A program made the position numbers and the translations under genes. From Richelia sp. CSU_2_1 (GTDB taxonomy: Bacteria; Cyanobacteriota; Cyanobacteriia; Cyanobacteriales; Microcoleaceae), in the NCBI GenBank assembly GCA_012034575.1, contig JAAUPF010000056.1, positions 1-36,106 of the forward strand: a stretch of DNA of 36,106 nucleotides. The letters run 5' to 3'. Of the stretch, positions 16,301 through 24,680 are shown piece by piece. The first letter of the stretch is position 1. The number at the start of each line of letters is the position of its first letter. The notes beneath the pieces are model-generated. The model searched no databases. It was not told where the DNA came from and worked only from the letters and a program-made list of their open reading frames with translations.

Positions 16301-17365
16301 AAAGTCTGCATCTCCCAGCCAGCCGCAGCTTTTATTAATACATTTAAACTGTTTGTTCGTTCTCAATCCGATGTGCAAACAGCAGTGGCAGGTTTGAGAT
16401 GTATAGGCAGGAGGGATAGCTACAACTTCAACTCCTTCCTTGATACCTTTGTACTTCAGGAAAGTTCTTAACTGATAAAAAGCCCATGAATTGGAGCGCC
16501 TTCTCTCAGTTTTAGAACGCTGCTTGGAGTTGCTTCTATCTCTAATCCCTGTTAAATCTTCAATGGCAATGATTGATTTAGTCGCCTTCGCCTCAGCGAC
16601 AATTTGTTTACTAATGTTGTGGTTTAACCACTGTTGAAATCTTCTCTCGCGACCCGATAGCCGTTTCAAGATGTTTCGGCATCTACGCCTTGTTGTTCTT
16701 GTGCCTTGGGTCGCCTTCTTTTGCAGAGAAGACCTGGCGCGAGAATACTTGTCTCGAATTTGATTAATAGCTTTACCATCCCAACCCTTATTGGTGCTGG
16801 TTTTTGCTATTTCTCTCCGTCCCAAATCTACGCCAATTACATTTTTGGTCTTAGTTGGGGATGGTACATGATTCTTAATTTGGATATGTGCATACCACTC
16901 ACCGTCACGATGCTGACAGATTTGGGCGCTAGTCGGAGTTTGACCTGATAGTTTTCCCTTGTGGTAATTACTGGCTCGAATTGGACACCTAACTCGCTTT
17001 CCCGTTGTGCTGATACTTATAGTCCAGTCTTCCTCAAAAAACTGAAATGTCCTAGCATCGCAGTCAAATGAAGTGGGTTTAAACGATTTAACTTCCTTGC
17101 CTTTTTGCTTGGCTGTTAAGCGATTTGCAGCAACTCTGGCACAAGCTCTAACCACATGGTTAGCCGTCAATCCCGACTCTTTCTTAATTTCGTGGTAGCA
17201 GACTGCTTGGATTGAGTTTCGGTTGGTTAGCTTCGGATTAACTGTCCGATTGATGCTGTTACAAGCAGACGCAAAACCAGTAGCCGTAGCAGCAATTAAT
17301 TGTTGCTGTTCGCTCCTGAGTTGAAGTTTTACAACCAGCGTCAATACTTGCTTCACATCTACCAA
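16178..17365 (-). CDS. tnpB: TnpB, RNA-guided nuclease of an IS200/IS605-type element
   Basis: 395 residues from TTG 17365; GTG 17356 (MKQVLTL...) is an equally good start. TnpB is the compact Cas12-related nuclease that cuts donor DNA using an omegaRNA. RuvC residues look intact: Asp180 in GVDLGRREIA, Glu269 in IIAIEDLTGIR and Asp354 in GDADFNGAKM. A zinc finger CxxC (TCHCC) ... CINKSC lies between the last two, and a basic linker RRRCRNILKRLSGRERR is at about 226-242. Length is typical. No tnpA (Y1 transposase) is present, so it is an IS1341-like, single-gene element dependent on a TnpA elsewhere. The C-terminal codons overlap the right-end hairpin. Hairpin GTATGC/GCATAC at 17459-17475 may mark the left end. 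Confidence 0.92.
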   Translation of the reverse strand: MVDVKQVLTLVVKLQLRSEQQQLIAATATGFASACNSINRTVNPKLTNRNSIQAVCYHEIKKESGLTANHVVRACARVAANRLTAKQKGKEVKSFKPTSFDCDARTFQFFEEDWTISISTTGKRVRCPIRASNYHKGKLSGQTPTSAQICQHRDGEWYAHIQIKNHVPSPTKTKNVIGVDLGRREIAKTSTNKGWDGKAINQIRDKYSRARSSLQKKATQGTRTTRRRCRNILKRLSGRERRFQQWLNHNISKQIVAEAKATKSIIAIEDLTGIRDRSNSKQRSKTERRRSNSWAFYQLRTFLKYKGIKEGVEVVAIPPAYTSQTCHCCLHIGLRTNKQFKCINKSCGWLGDADFNGAKMIELWGCSVSQPRGSELLSCTIEPGLLKAPSVLASL

Positions 17366-18185
17366 AAACTCACGAATATGACTTTACCACAAATTGCTGC
17401 AAATCAAGGATGCTTCGCTTTTGATATTGGTCGCAATTCCTCCCCTCCCTAAAACATCGTATGCTAGACGCATACTTGTTTTTGAGGAAGGGGCTTCCTT
17501 GCGACATTTTGGTGAAGGAATTTGTTCGCCTTCTCATACACCCGCCCATCTCCCATTCGCTTGCGCGTTTATGTCTTGTGGGCGGGTGCTCTTCACGCAG
17601 CTCACTCGCCTCTGGTCCACGCGCGAAGCGAGTACGCTATCGCGCGAGGGATTCCCGTCGGTTCAGCTAAAATTGGAGGAGCTTGACGATCGCGCCCTCG
17701 CAGCCAACAGAAAGCAAAAGTGGGTGATTGCAAAAGACCTCTTGAGGGATCGAAAGCGTGGCTGCAATAATTTAAAGACATATGCATACCCTGTTATTCA
17801 GCAAGGACGGAAGCGAGTTGGCACTGCCAACAATCTTCCGGCCTCTTTATTTTGTAGGGGTTTTTACCTGAAGTCGCAGCGAGGGCGATCGGGGAACGCC
17901 TCCAGGGAAATATGGGACAGAAAATTGTTTTGAGTTTTAGGTTTTGAGTTTTAGATCGAAGCACCGCCGGTAGTTGCGACTTCGATCGCCACCCTATCTC
18001 ACCCAGGTCAGCACTGGGATGACATCCGTTCCCCCTTCTCCCTCTCACCCACAGTTTCCCTCATCCCTACATCCCTTCGCCAACAAGTATTTTGCAAGTG
18101 AAATCTAGAGATTTTGCCTCTAATTTAACCAAAATCCTACAGCTTGTTTAAGAAATAATTAACGATCGGTTAAATAATCTCCCAC
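17366..18185. other. Long gene-poor stretch with hairpins
   Basis: 820 bp without a gene I trust. It includes hairpins GTATGC-TAGAC-GCATAC (17459-17475) and CACCCGCCCA/TGGGCGGGTG (17539-17548 with 17579-17588), which probably belong to the left end of the tnpB element or an older insertion. It also has two GTTTTGAGTTTTAG heptamer-like units (about 17929-17956). A plus-strand frame is open from 17394 to 17933 (179 codons), but its composition is unlike a protein and it crosses the hairpins. Confidence 0.5.
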
Positions 18186-18536
18186 TCAATCTTCTGTTTT
18201 CAGAAATTCCGATACCGAAACAGACTTGGGAAGATTCTCGATATCTTGAATTTCGCTTTCGTGGGCAAAGAACTCCACTTCTTTATCGTCAATTGCTACC
18301 TGATAGCTAGCGGTAGCAGTCACAATGCGCCTCTTTTTTTTATCTTCTACCAACACCCAGCACACCACAGGTCTTACCCACCGTTCAACGTGCTGGTTTT
18401 GCTTGGTACTCCCAAAAGCATACCAACCTTTAGCCTCAATTATTTGAAGCACTTTGAAATCGTTATTTGGCATATACCTCCCAATAAGGCTAACTTCACC
18501 ATCAATCTTCGATCGAACGGCACACTTGCTAAGCAT
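18186..18536 (-). CDS. Hypothetical protein
   Basis: 116 residues from ATG 18536 (MLSKCAVRSKIDGEVSLIGRYM); a start at MPNNDFKVLQ, 21 codons later, is also possible. The core reads VLQIIEAKGWYAFGSTKQNQHVERWVRPVVCWVLVEDKKKRRIVTATASY and ends VSEFLKTED. The sequence looks like a small soluble alpha/beta protein. I do not recognise a family. No signal peptide, no catalytic motif. Coding is supported by normal composition and a complete frame. Confidence 0.55.
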   Translation of the reverse strand: MLSKCAVRSKIDGEVSLIGRYMPNNDFKVLQIIEAKGWYAFGSTKQNQHVERWVRPVVCWVLVEDKKKRRIVTATASYQVAIDDKEVEFFAHESEIQDIENLPKSVSVSEFLKTED

Positions 18537-18770
18537 GGCAAAGCTTCTGGGCTTCCCAGCAGAACTTAAAAACTGCGTTTTTCATCTGGGCAACAGCCAG
18601 TTCGCGGGGCTTTACCAGATCGGTTGCCAGCTAAATTTTAGTGCTATTCTTTTAAGTTAATCCCCCGCAATTAGCGTAAAATATCCATACTATATCTTCA
18701 AAAGTAACTTTTGCAACTGCCTCGACAACAGCCAGACAGAGCGCCACTAGCTGCATCTAAGTCGAGCCGA

Positions 18771-18799
18771 TCGACCTCTTCCAAAGCTATGTATATAAT
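18771..18799 (+). promoter_or_regulatory. Candidate sigma-70-type promoter upstream of the first sulfur-carrier gene
   Basis: TCGACC (18771-18776), a 17-bp spacer, and a consensus -10 TATAAT (18794-18799). The -35 matches four of six consensus bases. It lies about 145 bp upstream of the beta-grasp protein gene, implying a fairly long leader. Confidence 0.4.
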
Positions 18800-18944
18800 A
18801 TCCATCGACCTAAAATAGGGTTCAGACTTTTTGCTGCAATAAACAGTTATTTTGCCAGGATGCAGAAAATTATATCGGAGATTGACGCTTTCAATTTTAA
18901 GCCGAGTGCGTACCCGATTCCCACATCATTGTATGGTGTAATTG

Positions 18945-19238
18945 ATGATTGTCAAAACTCGATCGCGCTCAACTATTGTGTCTAACACTTCTATTACCAT
19001 CACGGTTAAACTTTTTGCCGCTTTCAGTGAAGCCTGGGGCGTTTCGGAACTTACATTAGAATTTCCTTCGGGAACCCCCGTGTCTGGTGTTCTCGAACAT
19101 TCGATCGCCCAACATCCCCAACTCGAACAGTGGCGCGATCGTACTCGCTTCGGTCTCAACCTTGAATTCGTCTCCCCCAACACCCCCCTACAAGACGGCG
19201 ACGAAGTTGTACTCATTCCCCCCGTCAGCGGTGGTTAG
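18945..19238 (+). CDS. MoaD/ThiS-family sulfur-carrier protein upstream of threonine synthase
   Basis: 97 residues from ATG 18945; an in-frame GTG at 18978 would give MSNTSITITVKLFAAF and fits the fold start better. Beta-grasp (ubiquitin-like) pattern: TITVKLFAAFSEAWG, a helix SGVLEHSIAQHPQLEQW, LNLEFVSPNTPLQDGDEVVLIPPVSGG. The protein ends exactly in Gly-Gly, the site that is adenylated and converted to a thiocarboxylate in MoaD and ThiS. No moaE or thiG is nearby; the next gene is threonine synthase and a second Gly-Gly protein follows it. A dedicated role in sulfur transfer to an amino-acid precursor, as for CysO of Mycobacterium, is inference. Confidence 0.85.
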   Translation: MIVKTRSRSTIVSNTSITITVKLFAAFSEAWGVSELTLEFPSGTPVSGVLEHSIAQHPQLEQWRDRTRFGLNLEFVSPNTPLQDGDEVVLIPPVSGG

Positions 19239-19492
19239 TTATTAAACAGTTAACAGTTGAGAGTTGACAGCTAGGTTTTTCAATGGTTCTGAAAAACCAC
19301 CTTCCAAAAATACGGTTTATTGGCCTCCGTTTAGGGCTATTTTCCAGTAGTCTCAAATTTTTTGACTGAGGCATCCTCAAATACCAAAACTAATCCCGAC
19401 AAAAAAAATCGGGTATGTTTGACGCCGTATTTCGACCGTGCTAATCTTTTCCCAGAGTCGAAACACACCTTGCAAAGTTAGAGAGTTTAGCT

Positions 19493-20789
19493 ATGACCCA
19501 GGCGATCGAAACCCAATCCGCAACAGCAACCGCAACAGCCCTCAAATGCAAAGAATGCGGAGCAGAGTACGAACTCCAAGCAAAACACGTTTGCGATTGT
19601 TGCTTTGGTCCCCTAGAGGTCAAATACGACTACAACGCCATCCGCCGCACCGTTACCCGCCAAACCATCGAAGCCGGCCCAAACTCGATCTGGCGCTACC
19701 GGTCTTTTCTACCAGTCGCTACAGATAACGTAATTGATGTCGGCACCGGCATGACTCCCCTGGTAAAATCTCACCGCTTGGCGCGCGCCTGGGCCTGAAA
19801 AATCTTTATATTAAAAACGATGCCGTCAATATGCCCACTCTCAGCTTCAAAGACAGAGTGGTGTCAGTAGCCCTCAGCAGAGCTAGAGAATTGGGTTTCA
19901 CCACAGTATCCTGCGCCAGCACGGGCAATTTAGCCAACTCTACCGCCGCGATCGCGCCCATGCCGGCCTCGACTGCGTAGTCTTCATCCCTTCAGACTTA
20001 GAAGCAGGCAAAGTCCTCGGCACCCTGATTTACAACCCAACTGTCATGGCAGTTCATGGCAATTACGACCAAGTTAACCGCCTGTGCTGCGAAGTAGCCA
20101 ATACACACGGTTGGGGATTTGTCAATATCAACCTCCGCCCCTATTATTCCGAAGGCTCCAAAACCCTCGGCTACGAAGTTGCCGAACAGCTAGGCTGGCA
20201 GTTGCCCGACCACATTGTTGCCCCCCTCGCCTCCGGCTCCCTGTTCACAAAAATTTACAAAGGTTTCCAAGAATTCATCGAAGTCGGCTTAGTGGACGAC
20301 AAGAAAGTTCGGTTCAGCGGTGCCCAAGCTGACGGTTGTTCCCCGATCGCCCAAGCATACCGTGAAGGTCGCGATTTCGTGAAGCCAGTCAAGCCGAATA
20401 CCATTGCTAAATCGATCGCGATCGGCAACCCAGCCGACGGCATCTACGCCCTCGATATCGCCCGCAAAACCAACGGCAACATCGAATCCGTCAGCGACAC
20501 CGAAATCGTAGAAGGCATGAAACTGCTGGCGGAAACTGAAGGTATCTTCACCGAAACCGCAGGCGGCACCACGATCGCAGTCTTGAAGAAACTGGTAGAA
20601 GCAGGCAAGATCGATCCTGACGAAACCACCGTCGCCTACATCACCGGCAACGGCCTAAAAACCCAAGAAGCAGTCTCCGGCTACATCGGCGAACCCCTCA
20701 CCGTGGAACCGAAACTCGAAGCCTTCGAGCGCGCCCTCGAACGCGCCCGCACTCTCGATCGTTTGGAATGGCAGCAAGTTTTGGTTTAA
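19493..20789 (+). pseudogene. thrC: Threonine synthase, broken by two 1-bp deletions
   Basis: Threonine synthase is a PLP enzyme converting O-phosphohomoserine to threonine. Three frames join into about 432 residues, a normal cyanobacterial length: ATG 19493 with a zinc-like CKECGAEYEL...CDCCFGPLEV start; then LKNLYIKNDAVNMPTLSFKDRVV with the PLP lysine in SFKDR and CASTGNLANSTAA; then the C-terminal part from MAVHGNYDQVN through TAGGTTIAVLKKL and AYITGNGLKTQEAV. Breaks: near 19786 (GCGCGC-GCCTGGGC lacks a base; HRLARRLGLKN expected) and near 19956 (GCGATCGC-GCCCAT lacks a base right after a HIP1 motif; AAIAAHAGLD expected). All catalytic blocks are intact, so sequence error is more likely than real loss of a biosynthetic enzyme. 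Confidence 0.92.
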
Positions 20790-21030
20790 TAGTCAATAGT
20801 CAGCAGTCAACAGTCAACAGCCAACAGTCAACAATCAACAGTCAACAGCCAACAGTCATTTGTTACGGGTGCTTGCTGGTGCATATTGCCACTAACAACT
20901 AATAACTAATGACTCTTGAAGAATGACCGTTGGCGCACAAGTAATGACTGAGAACTAAGGACTGCTGGCTGAAAACTAAGGACTGCTGACTGCTGGCTAA
21001 AGACTACTGACTAAGGACTAAGGACTAAGC
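20789..21030. repeat. CAGTCAA and ACTAAGG heptamer arrays
   Basis: About nine CAGTCAA/CAGCCAA units (about 20793-20860) follow directly on the thrC stop. Interrupted ACTAATG/ACTAAGG/ACTGCTG units (about 20895-21028) run up to the ATG of the second sulfur-carrier gene at 21033. Together they fill the whole spacer. Confidence 0.85.
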
Positions 21031-21032
21031 AA

Positions 21033-21308
21033 ATGACAGTTAAAGTTTTAATTCCCACTCCGCTGCAAAAGTTCACCAACAATCAAGCGACGCTCGAATG
21101 CGGCGGTGGCAACATTTCCGAACTGATTGAATCGCTCGAAACAAGCTGTCCCGGCATCAAAAAAAGCCTGTGCGACGAGAAGGGGGAACCCCGCAGATTT
21201 CTCAACTTCTACGTCAACAGTGAAGATATCCGCTTTTTGGAAGGTACAGCAACAACCCTCAAAGATGGTGATGAAGTAAGCATTGTCCCCGCCGTTGCTG
21301 GTGGCTGA
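21033..21308 (+). CDS. Second MoaD/ThiS-family sulfur-carrier protein
   Basis: 91 residues from ATG 21033. Beta-grasp layout: [17 protein letters not shown], helix [56 protein letters not shown]. The FLNFYVN(S/D)EDIRFLxG block is typical of MoaD-like proteins of the CysO group rather than of ThiS, and the chain ends in Gly-Gly. In Mycobacterium, CysO gives its thiocarboxylate sulfur to O-phosphoserine via the PLP enzyme CysM. The nearest PLP enzyme here, threonine synthase, is of the same fold type and uses O-phosphohomoserine. Spacer to thrC is filled by heptamer repeats but direction is the same. Confidence 0.88.
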   Translation: MTVKVLIPTPLQKFTNNQATLECGGGNISELIESLETSCPGIKKSLCDEKGEPRRFLNFYVNSEDIRFLEGTATTLKDGDEVSIVPAVAGG

Positions 21309-21398
21309 TTAACGCCTAATTAATTTTTAAAACACACAGGAACGCAGGTAGATTTAAATTAATTACTATCTGCGTTTATTTGGGATCTCAGCTTTCGC

Positions 21399-21540
21399 TT
21401 AGAAGCTAAAATTTAAAAGATTGCTGAGAGTAACCCGATCGCGCCCTTTCCTTTTCGAGTCGTACAAAGCCTCATCAGCGGCCAGTACCAGAGTTGAAGC
21501 ATCTCTGTCTGCGTTCGATTTGTCTGTTCTGCATATTGCT
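21399..21540 (-). pseudogene. Relic of a GGDEF (diguanylate cyclase) domain, C-terminal end only
   Basis: Reading the minus strand from about 21540 to the stop at 21399-21401 gives ...DASTLVLAADEALYDSKRKGRDRVTLSN and a short tail. AADEALYxSKxxGRDRV is the standard last helix of GGDEF domains. Upstream the frame closes at about 21577 and no GGDEF motif or cyclase body is present, so only about 45 codons remain of a gene that made cyclic di-GMP. It sits between the sulfur-carrier gene and the glycosyltransferase-like gene. Confidence 0.75.
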
Positions 21541-21606
21541 TTAATATTGGTAATTCTGCGTCAAAAACTCCAGCAGCCATGCAAAATCTGCCGTCGCACC
21601 GCCCCC

Positions 21607-22476
21607 CTACAATGATTCCGACATCCTTACCTTATTCCCGATCAAGTTCAGAAAACTCGCTCCAAAATGCTGGATTTCCAAGAAACTAGCACAAGCAGAA
21701 GACGGTTTGTAAATTCTAAAAGCCCGCATAATTCCTAACGTCGCCGCGCTTTCCAAGGGGCCGACAAAGCTAGTATCCCTGTCCAAAAAATAAGGCTGCT
21801 TAGCCCAATGCACCATCTGTTCTTTATTCAAAAAATAGCAACCAGAATGGGGATTTAAACTCCGTTCAAATGCGATCGGCTGTTCCATAATTTTGCCGAA
21901 TAACTGTCGGTTTTCCTCCACATTTTGAAATTTTGCAGTAGCAGCTTGTACTAAATCACCGTCGATATAGGCTTTAAAAACAGGCCCTTGAGGCGATACT
22001 TCGTAGCGGTTCGGTTGCAGTAAATTGCCATTTCCTCCGTGGTGCGTAAACCAATTTAATTTGCGAAAAAACCACGGATCGTGCAAGATTAAATCGTCTT
22101 CTAAATAACAAAAATAATCGTATTTGTCAAGACAAGCGCGCAAAACTGCCTGACATTCAAACCCCAACAATAGCGGTTCGACATTTGTAGCGTGGTGCAT
22201 AAAAGATCTGGGACGCAGCGGCAGTTGCGGCAACAAATGATAGCCTTGAGTCGTGCAAACAACAATATCAATTTCGCAATTTTGCTCTTGATTTGCCGGG
22301 ATAGTTACGCATTCGCCGATGTGAATCATGCACTGAGATTTACCGTACAAAGCTTGCAGAGATGTTACGCAAGCTGTTAAAGCATTGAGTCGCGGCTGCG
22401 GATCTTTCCGCTGGGAAGCGTGTTTTCCGTCGCCGTTAGGATTGAAGAAATGAGCAATGGTAAATAGAATTCGCAT
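21607..22476 (-). CDS. Putative glycosyltransferase-like protein
   Basis: 289 residues from ATG 22476 (MRILFTIAHFFNPNGDGKHAS). The central CYLEDDLILHDPWFFRKLNWF looks like a GT-A-type nucleotide-sugar site, with an E-D-D cluster following a hydrophobic strand. The flanks, FECQAVLRACLDKYDYFCYLEDD and SLNPHSGCYFLNKEQM, resemble family members that handle nucleotide sugars. The C-terminal part holds ESAATLGIMRAFRIYKPS. No membrane segment or signal peptide. It is downstream of, and co-directional with, the methyltransferase-glycosyltransferase gene, so they may share a pathway for glycan assembly. Donor and acceptor are unknown. Confidence 0.65.
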   Translation of the reverse strand: MRILFTIAHFFNPNGDGKHASQRKDPQPRLNALTACVTSLQALYGKSQCMIHIGECVTIPANQEQNCEIDIVVCTTQGYHLLPQLPLRPRSFMHHATNVEPLLLGFECQAVLRACLDKYDYFCYLEDDLILHDPWFFRKLNWFTHHGGNGNLLQPNRYEVSPQGPVFKAYIDGDLVQAATAKFQNVEENRQLFGKIMEQPIAFERSLNPHSGCYFLNKEQMVHWAKQPYFLDRDTSFVGPLESAATLGIMRAFRIYKPSSACASFLEIQHFGASFLNLIGNKVRMSESL

Positions 22477-22565
22477 TCGTGTGGATTAACAATTAAAAAT
22501 TAAACAATAAAACAGAGCGATCGTACTATTTTAGTCTCGCGTTGCGCGGACTTTGTTTGTGTAGT

Positions 22566-22615
22566 CGGGGGTGGAACTCGAGTGACAAACGAAGTACATT
22601 CGAGTTTCACCCCCG
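22566..22615. repeat. Strong hairpin CGGGGGTGGAACTCGA
   Basis: Arms 22566-22581 and 22600-22615 pair at 15 of 16 positions around an 18-nt loop, in the spacer between two co-directional minus-strand glycosyl genes. There is no T-run, so it may be a mobile-element-derived hairpin or a transcript-stabilising structure rather than a terminator. Confidence 0.7.
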
Positions 22616-22626
22616 AACCGAATTCT

Positions 22627-22671
22627 ATTCGGCGGGCGTTGTATTCGGCGGGCATTGTATTCGGCAGTACC
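22627..22671. repeat. 16-bp tandem repeat ATTCGGCGGGC(G/A)TTGT
   Basis: Two full units (22627-22642, 22643-22658) and a partial third, just beyond the stop of the methyltransferase-glycosyltransferase gene. Confidence 0.75.
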
Positions 22672-22699
22672 TTAGTGGAACTCATAAATCTTACTACAT

Positions 22700-24370
22700 T
22701 TACTCAGTAAATAACTCAGGCAAGCGATCGCGCAATTCTGCATTCAATCGCGGCAACTCGTCCCGCATTTGCAAGTACCAATTGCGACGCTGTTTGTAGT
22801 GCAAGCACAGCAAGCGGTTGTCTCGCACCCATTCGTAAGCGTTCGCTGCTATTTGGCGGCGCATTTGAGAGTCGGAAATCAGCAAGTTCAGCTTATTTTC
22901 AAACTCTTTTACCGATCGATAAATCAACCCTGTTGTGCCTTCAACAATCGATTGTTCGTACACCGTAGGACTTGCCAGCACTGCTACTCCCCGCGCCGCG
23001 CATTCAATGAATTTTAAATCCGATTTCGTTTCGTTAACTGGGTTGGGAATTAGCGGCAGCAAAGCGATATCGCAACTGGACATAATTTCTTGATATCGTT
23101 CGTAATTGCAAAATGGCTCGAATTCTTTGCGGGTTGTTTCTAAGTATTGAAAAAATAGGCGATCGTGAATTACTTTCACTCGAATTCTTTGTGAATGCGA
23201 TGCTATGACTCGATTGAGAGCTGCCATAATTGGCTGCCAATCTTTCTCTCGATTTAAAGCACCAAAAAATATCGTTATCGCATCATCTGAATAAGTCCGC
23301 GGCGGGGGGAGGTAAGCTAAATGATTGGCAAATACCGCCACATTTGGGTTGTATTGGCGCAAAATTTTTGCGAGGGGTTCTGTTGAAGTTTGCACGCAGT
23401 GACAGCCCCGGTAGCTGAGGTAATTATTTTCTGCATATTCGTGACGGCGCACGGGGTTGTCGTCAATTTCAGCAACTATTAAATAATCTTGTTGCAGCAG
23501 TTCTTGAAGTTTGGGAATGTAGCTGGGATACTGCATGATCGTGCGCTGCCAAATAAACACTTTTTCTTCGCCCGGAAGCGGGAGAATTAATTCGGCAGAT
23601 TTAACTGCTGATGCAGTGCGCGCACCCGGAATTGTCGCGCTAAATTTGTCGGGTTCTAAAACTCGCACTCGATCGCACCCTGTCGGAGCCATAATAATTG
23701 TTTGAATCAGCAACCTGCGCGGCGGTTCGGGAGATTTTGATGCCCTGACGATATAATACTCCGCCCCGGTTTCTGTAGCAAAATTACTGGGTTCTAATTC
23801 TAAAGCTTTTACCATCGGATGCAGCAATTGCTGGAAGCGGGCAAAATGTTCGGTTTGGTGGCCCTTTCCCTGCAATTCGTAAACCTGCAATTGAGCGCGA
23901 GCAAACAGCAATTTAATACTTTCTAAAGTAAACCAATGCTGCATTTTTTCTTCGGGATTTTCCCACTGTCCCCGTAACAAATTGACGATGCGCCGCCAGT
24001 GTTGGACGTTGGGAATTCTTGCTAGAGTTTGCCCTTGGGAATTCAGCAAATCGCTGTATTGTTCGATCGCGTGCCAAGGGTTTTTGAGATAGGGCAGCAA
24101 GTCGCCGAAAACCACGCAATCGACTGTTTTTGGGGCGATGTCGAAACTGGTGATATCGGTTGCTTCAATATCGGCTAGCGCTACCCAGTTTAGCCGATCG
24201 GCCGCGATTTTTGCTTTTTCGGGCGATCGTTCGATGCCGATATACTGACAGTGGGGATTTATCTGCTTGTAGCTTGCGCCTGTAGCGCCCGTACCGCAGC
24301 CAATTTCGAGAATGACTTTAGCATCCGGCGGCAGCAATTTCAAGAGGTCGTGGTTGACGCGATCGCTCAC
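22700..24370 (-). CDS. Bifunctional protein: SAM methyltransferase and glycosyltransferase
   Basis: 556 residues from ATG 24370 ([15 protein letters not shown]). Residues 1-200 are a class I methyltransferase: [13 protein letters not shown] (motif I), [33 protein letters not shown]. Residues about 215-556 form a GT-B glycosyltransferase: [61 protein letters not shown], and [41 protein letters not shown], the acidic E-containing donor site of GT4-type enzymes. It likely adds sugars to, and methylates, surface polysaccharide or glycoprotein. It is divergent from the giant glycosyltransferase gene; both probably serve the same glycan system. Confidence 0.88.
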   Translation of the reverse strand: MSDRVNHDLLKLLPPDAKVILEIGCGTGATGASYKQINPHCQYIGIERSPEKAKIAADRLNWVALADIEATDITSFDIAPKTVDCVVFGDLLPYLKNPWHAIEQYSDLLNSQGQTLARIPNVQHWRRIVNLLRGQWENPEEKMQHWFTLESIKLLFARAQLQVYELQGKGHQTEHFARFQQLLHPMVKALELEPSNFATETGAEYYIVRASKSPEPPRRLLIQTIIMAPTGCDRVRVLEPDKFSATIPGARTASAVKSAELILPLPGEEKVFIWQRTIMQYPSYIPKLQELLQQDYLIVAEIDDNPVRRHEYAENNYLSYRGCHCVQTSTEPLAKILRQYNPNVAVFANHLAYLPPPRTYSDDAITIFFGALNREKDWQPIMAALNRVIASHSQRIRVKVIHDRLFFQYLETTRKEFEPFCNYERYQEIMSSCDIALLPLIPNPVNETKSDLKFIECAARGVAVLASPTVYEQSIVEGTTGLIYRSVKEFENKLNLLISDSQMRRQIAANAYEWVRDNRLLCLHYKQRRNWYLQMRDELPRLNAELRDRLPELFTE

Positions 24371-24550
24371 TTTTTACAAATTTCCCGATTAGTTTTTTTT
24401 GAATTATAACTGAGCAATACATTGACGACAGCTAGTATACAACGGCGATCGCTCTTATTGTCAAGCGCTAGATTTTACTGTTGCCACTGAATTTCCCTGA
24501 CTGATTTCCCTGACAGGGGAGTTTTCCTCCCAATACGCTACTCCCAAGTT

Positions 24551-24672
24551 ATAGCAGTTGACAGTTGACAGTTGACAGTTGATAGTTGATAGTTGACAGT
24601 TGACAGTTGACAGTTGACAGTGGGCAGTACCAATTCCCAATTCCCAATTCCCAATTCCCAATTATCAATTAC
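24551..24672. repeat. TTGACAG and CCCAATT heptamer arrays
   Basis: About nine TTGACAG/TTGATAG units (about 24558-24620) followed by five CCCAATT units (24629-24665) and two looser ones, ending only 9 bp before the ATG of the giant glycosyltransferase gene. Confidence 0.92.
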
Positions 24673-24680
24673 CAAAAAAT

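Noticed and set aside
17394-17933. 179-codon plus-strand open frame
   Set aside because: It crosses two hairpins likely belonging to the IS left end, has mixed low-quality composition (many Arg, Ser, Pro, Cys without pattern) and no family likeness.
18537-18944. Possible riboswitch or leader before the sulfur-carrier/threonine synthase genes
   Set aside because: No known riboswitch core could be recognised; only a promoter-like pair is supported.
20046-20789. Separate 247-residue gene starting MAVHGNYDQ
   Set aside because: It is the C-terminal part of threonine synthase after the second frameshift, not an independent gene.
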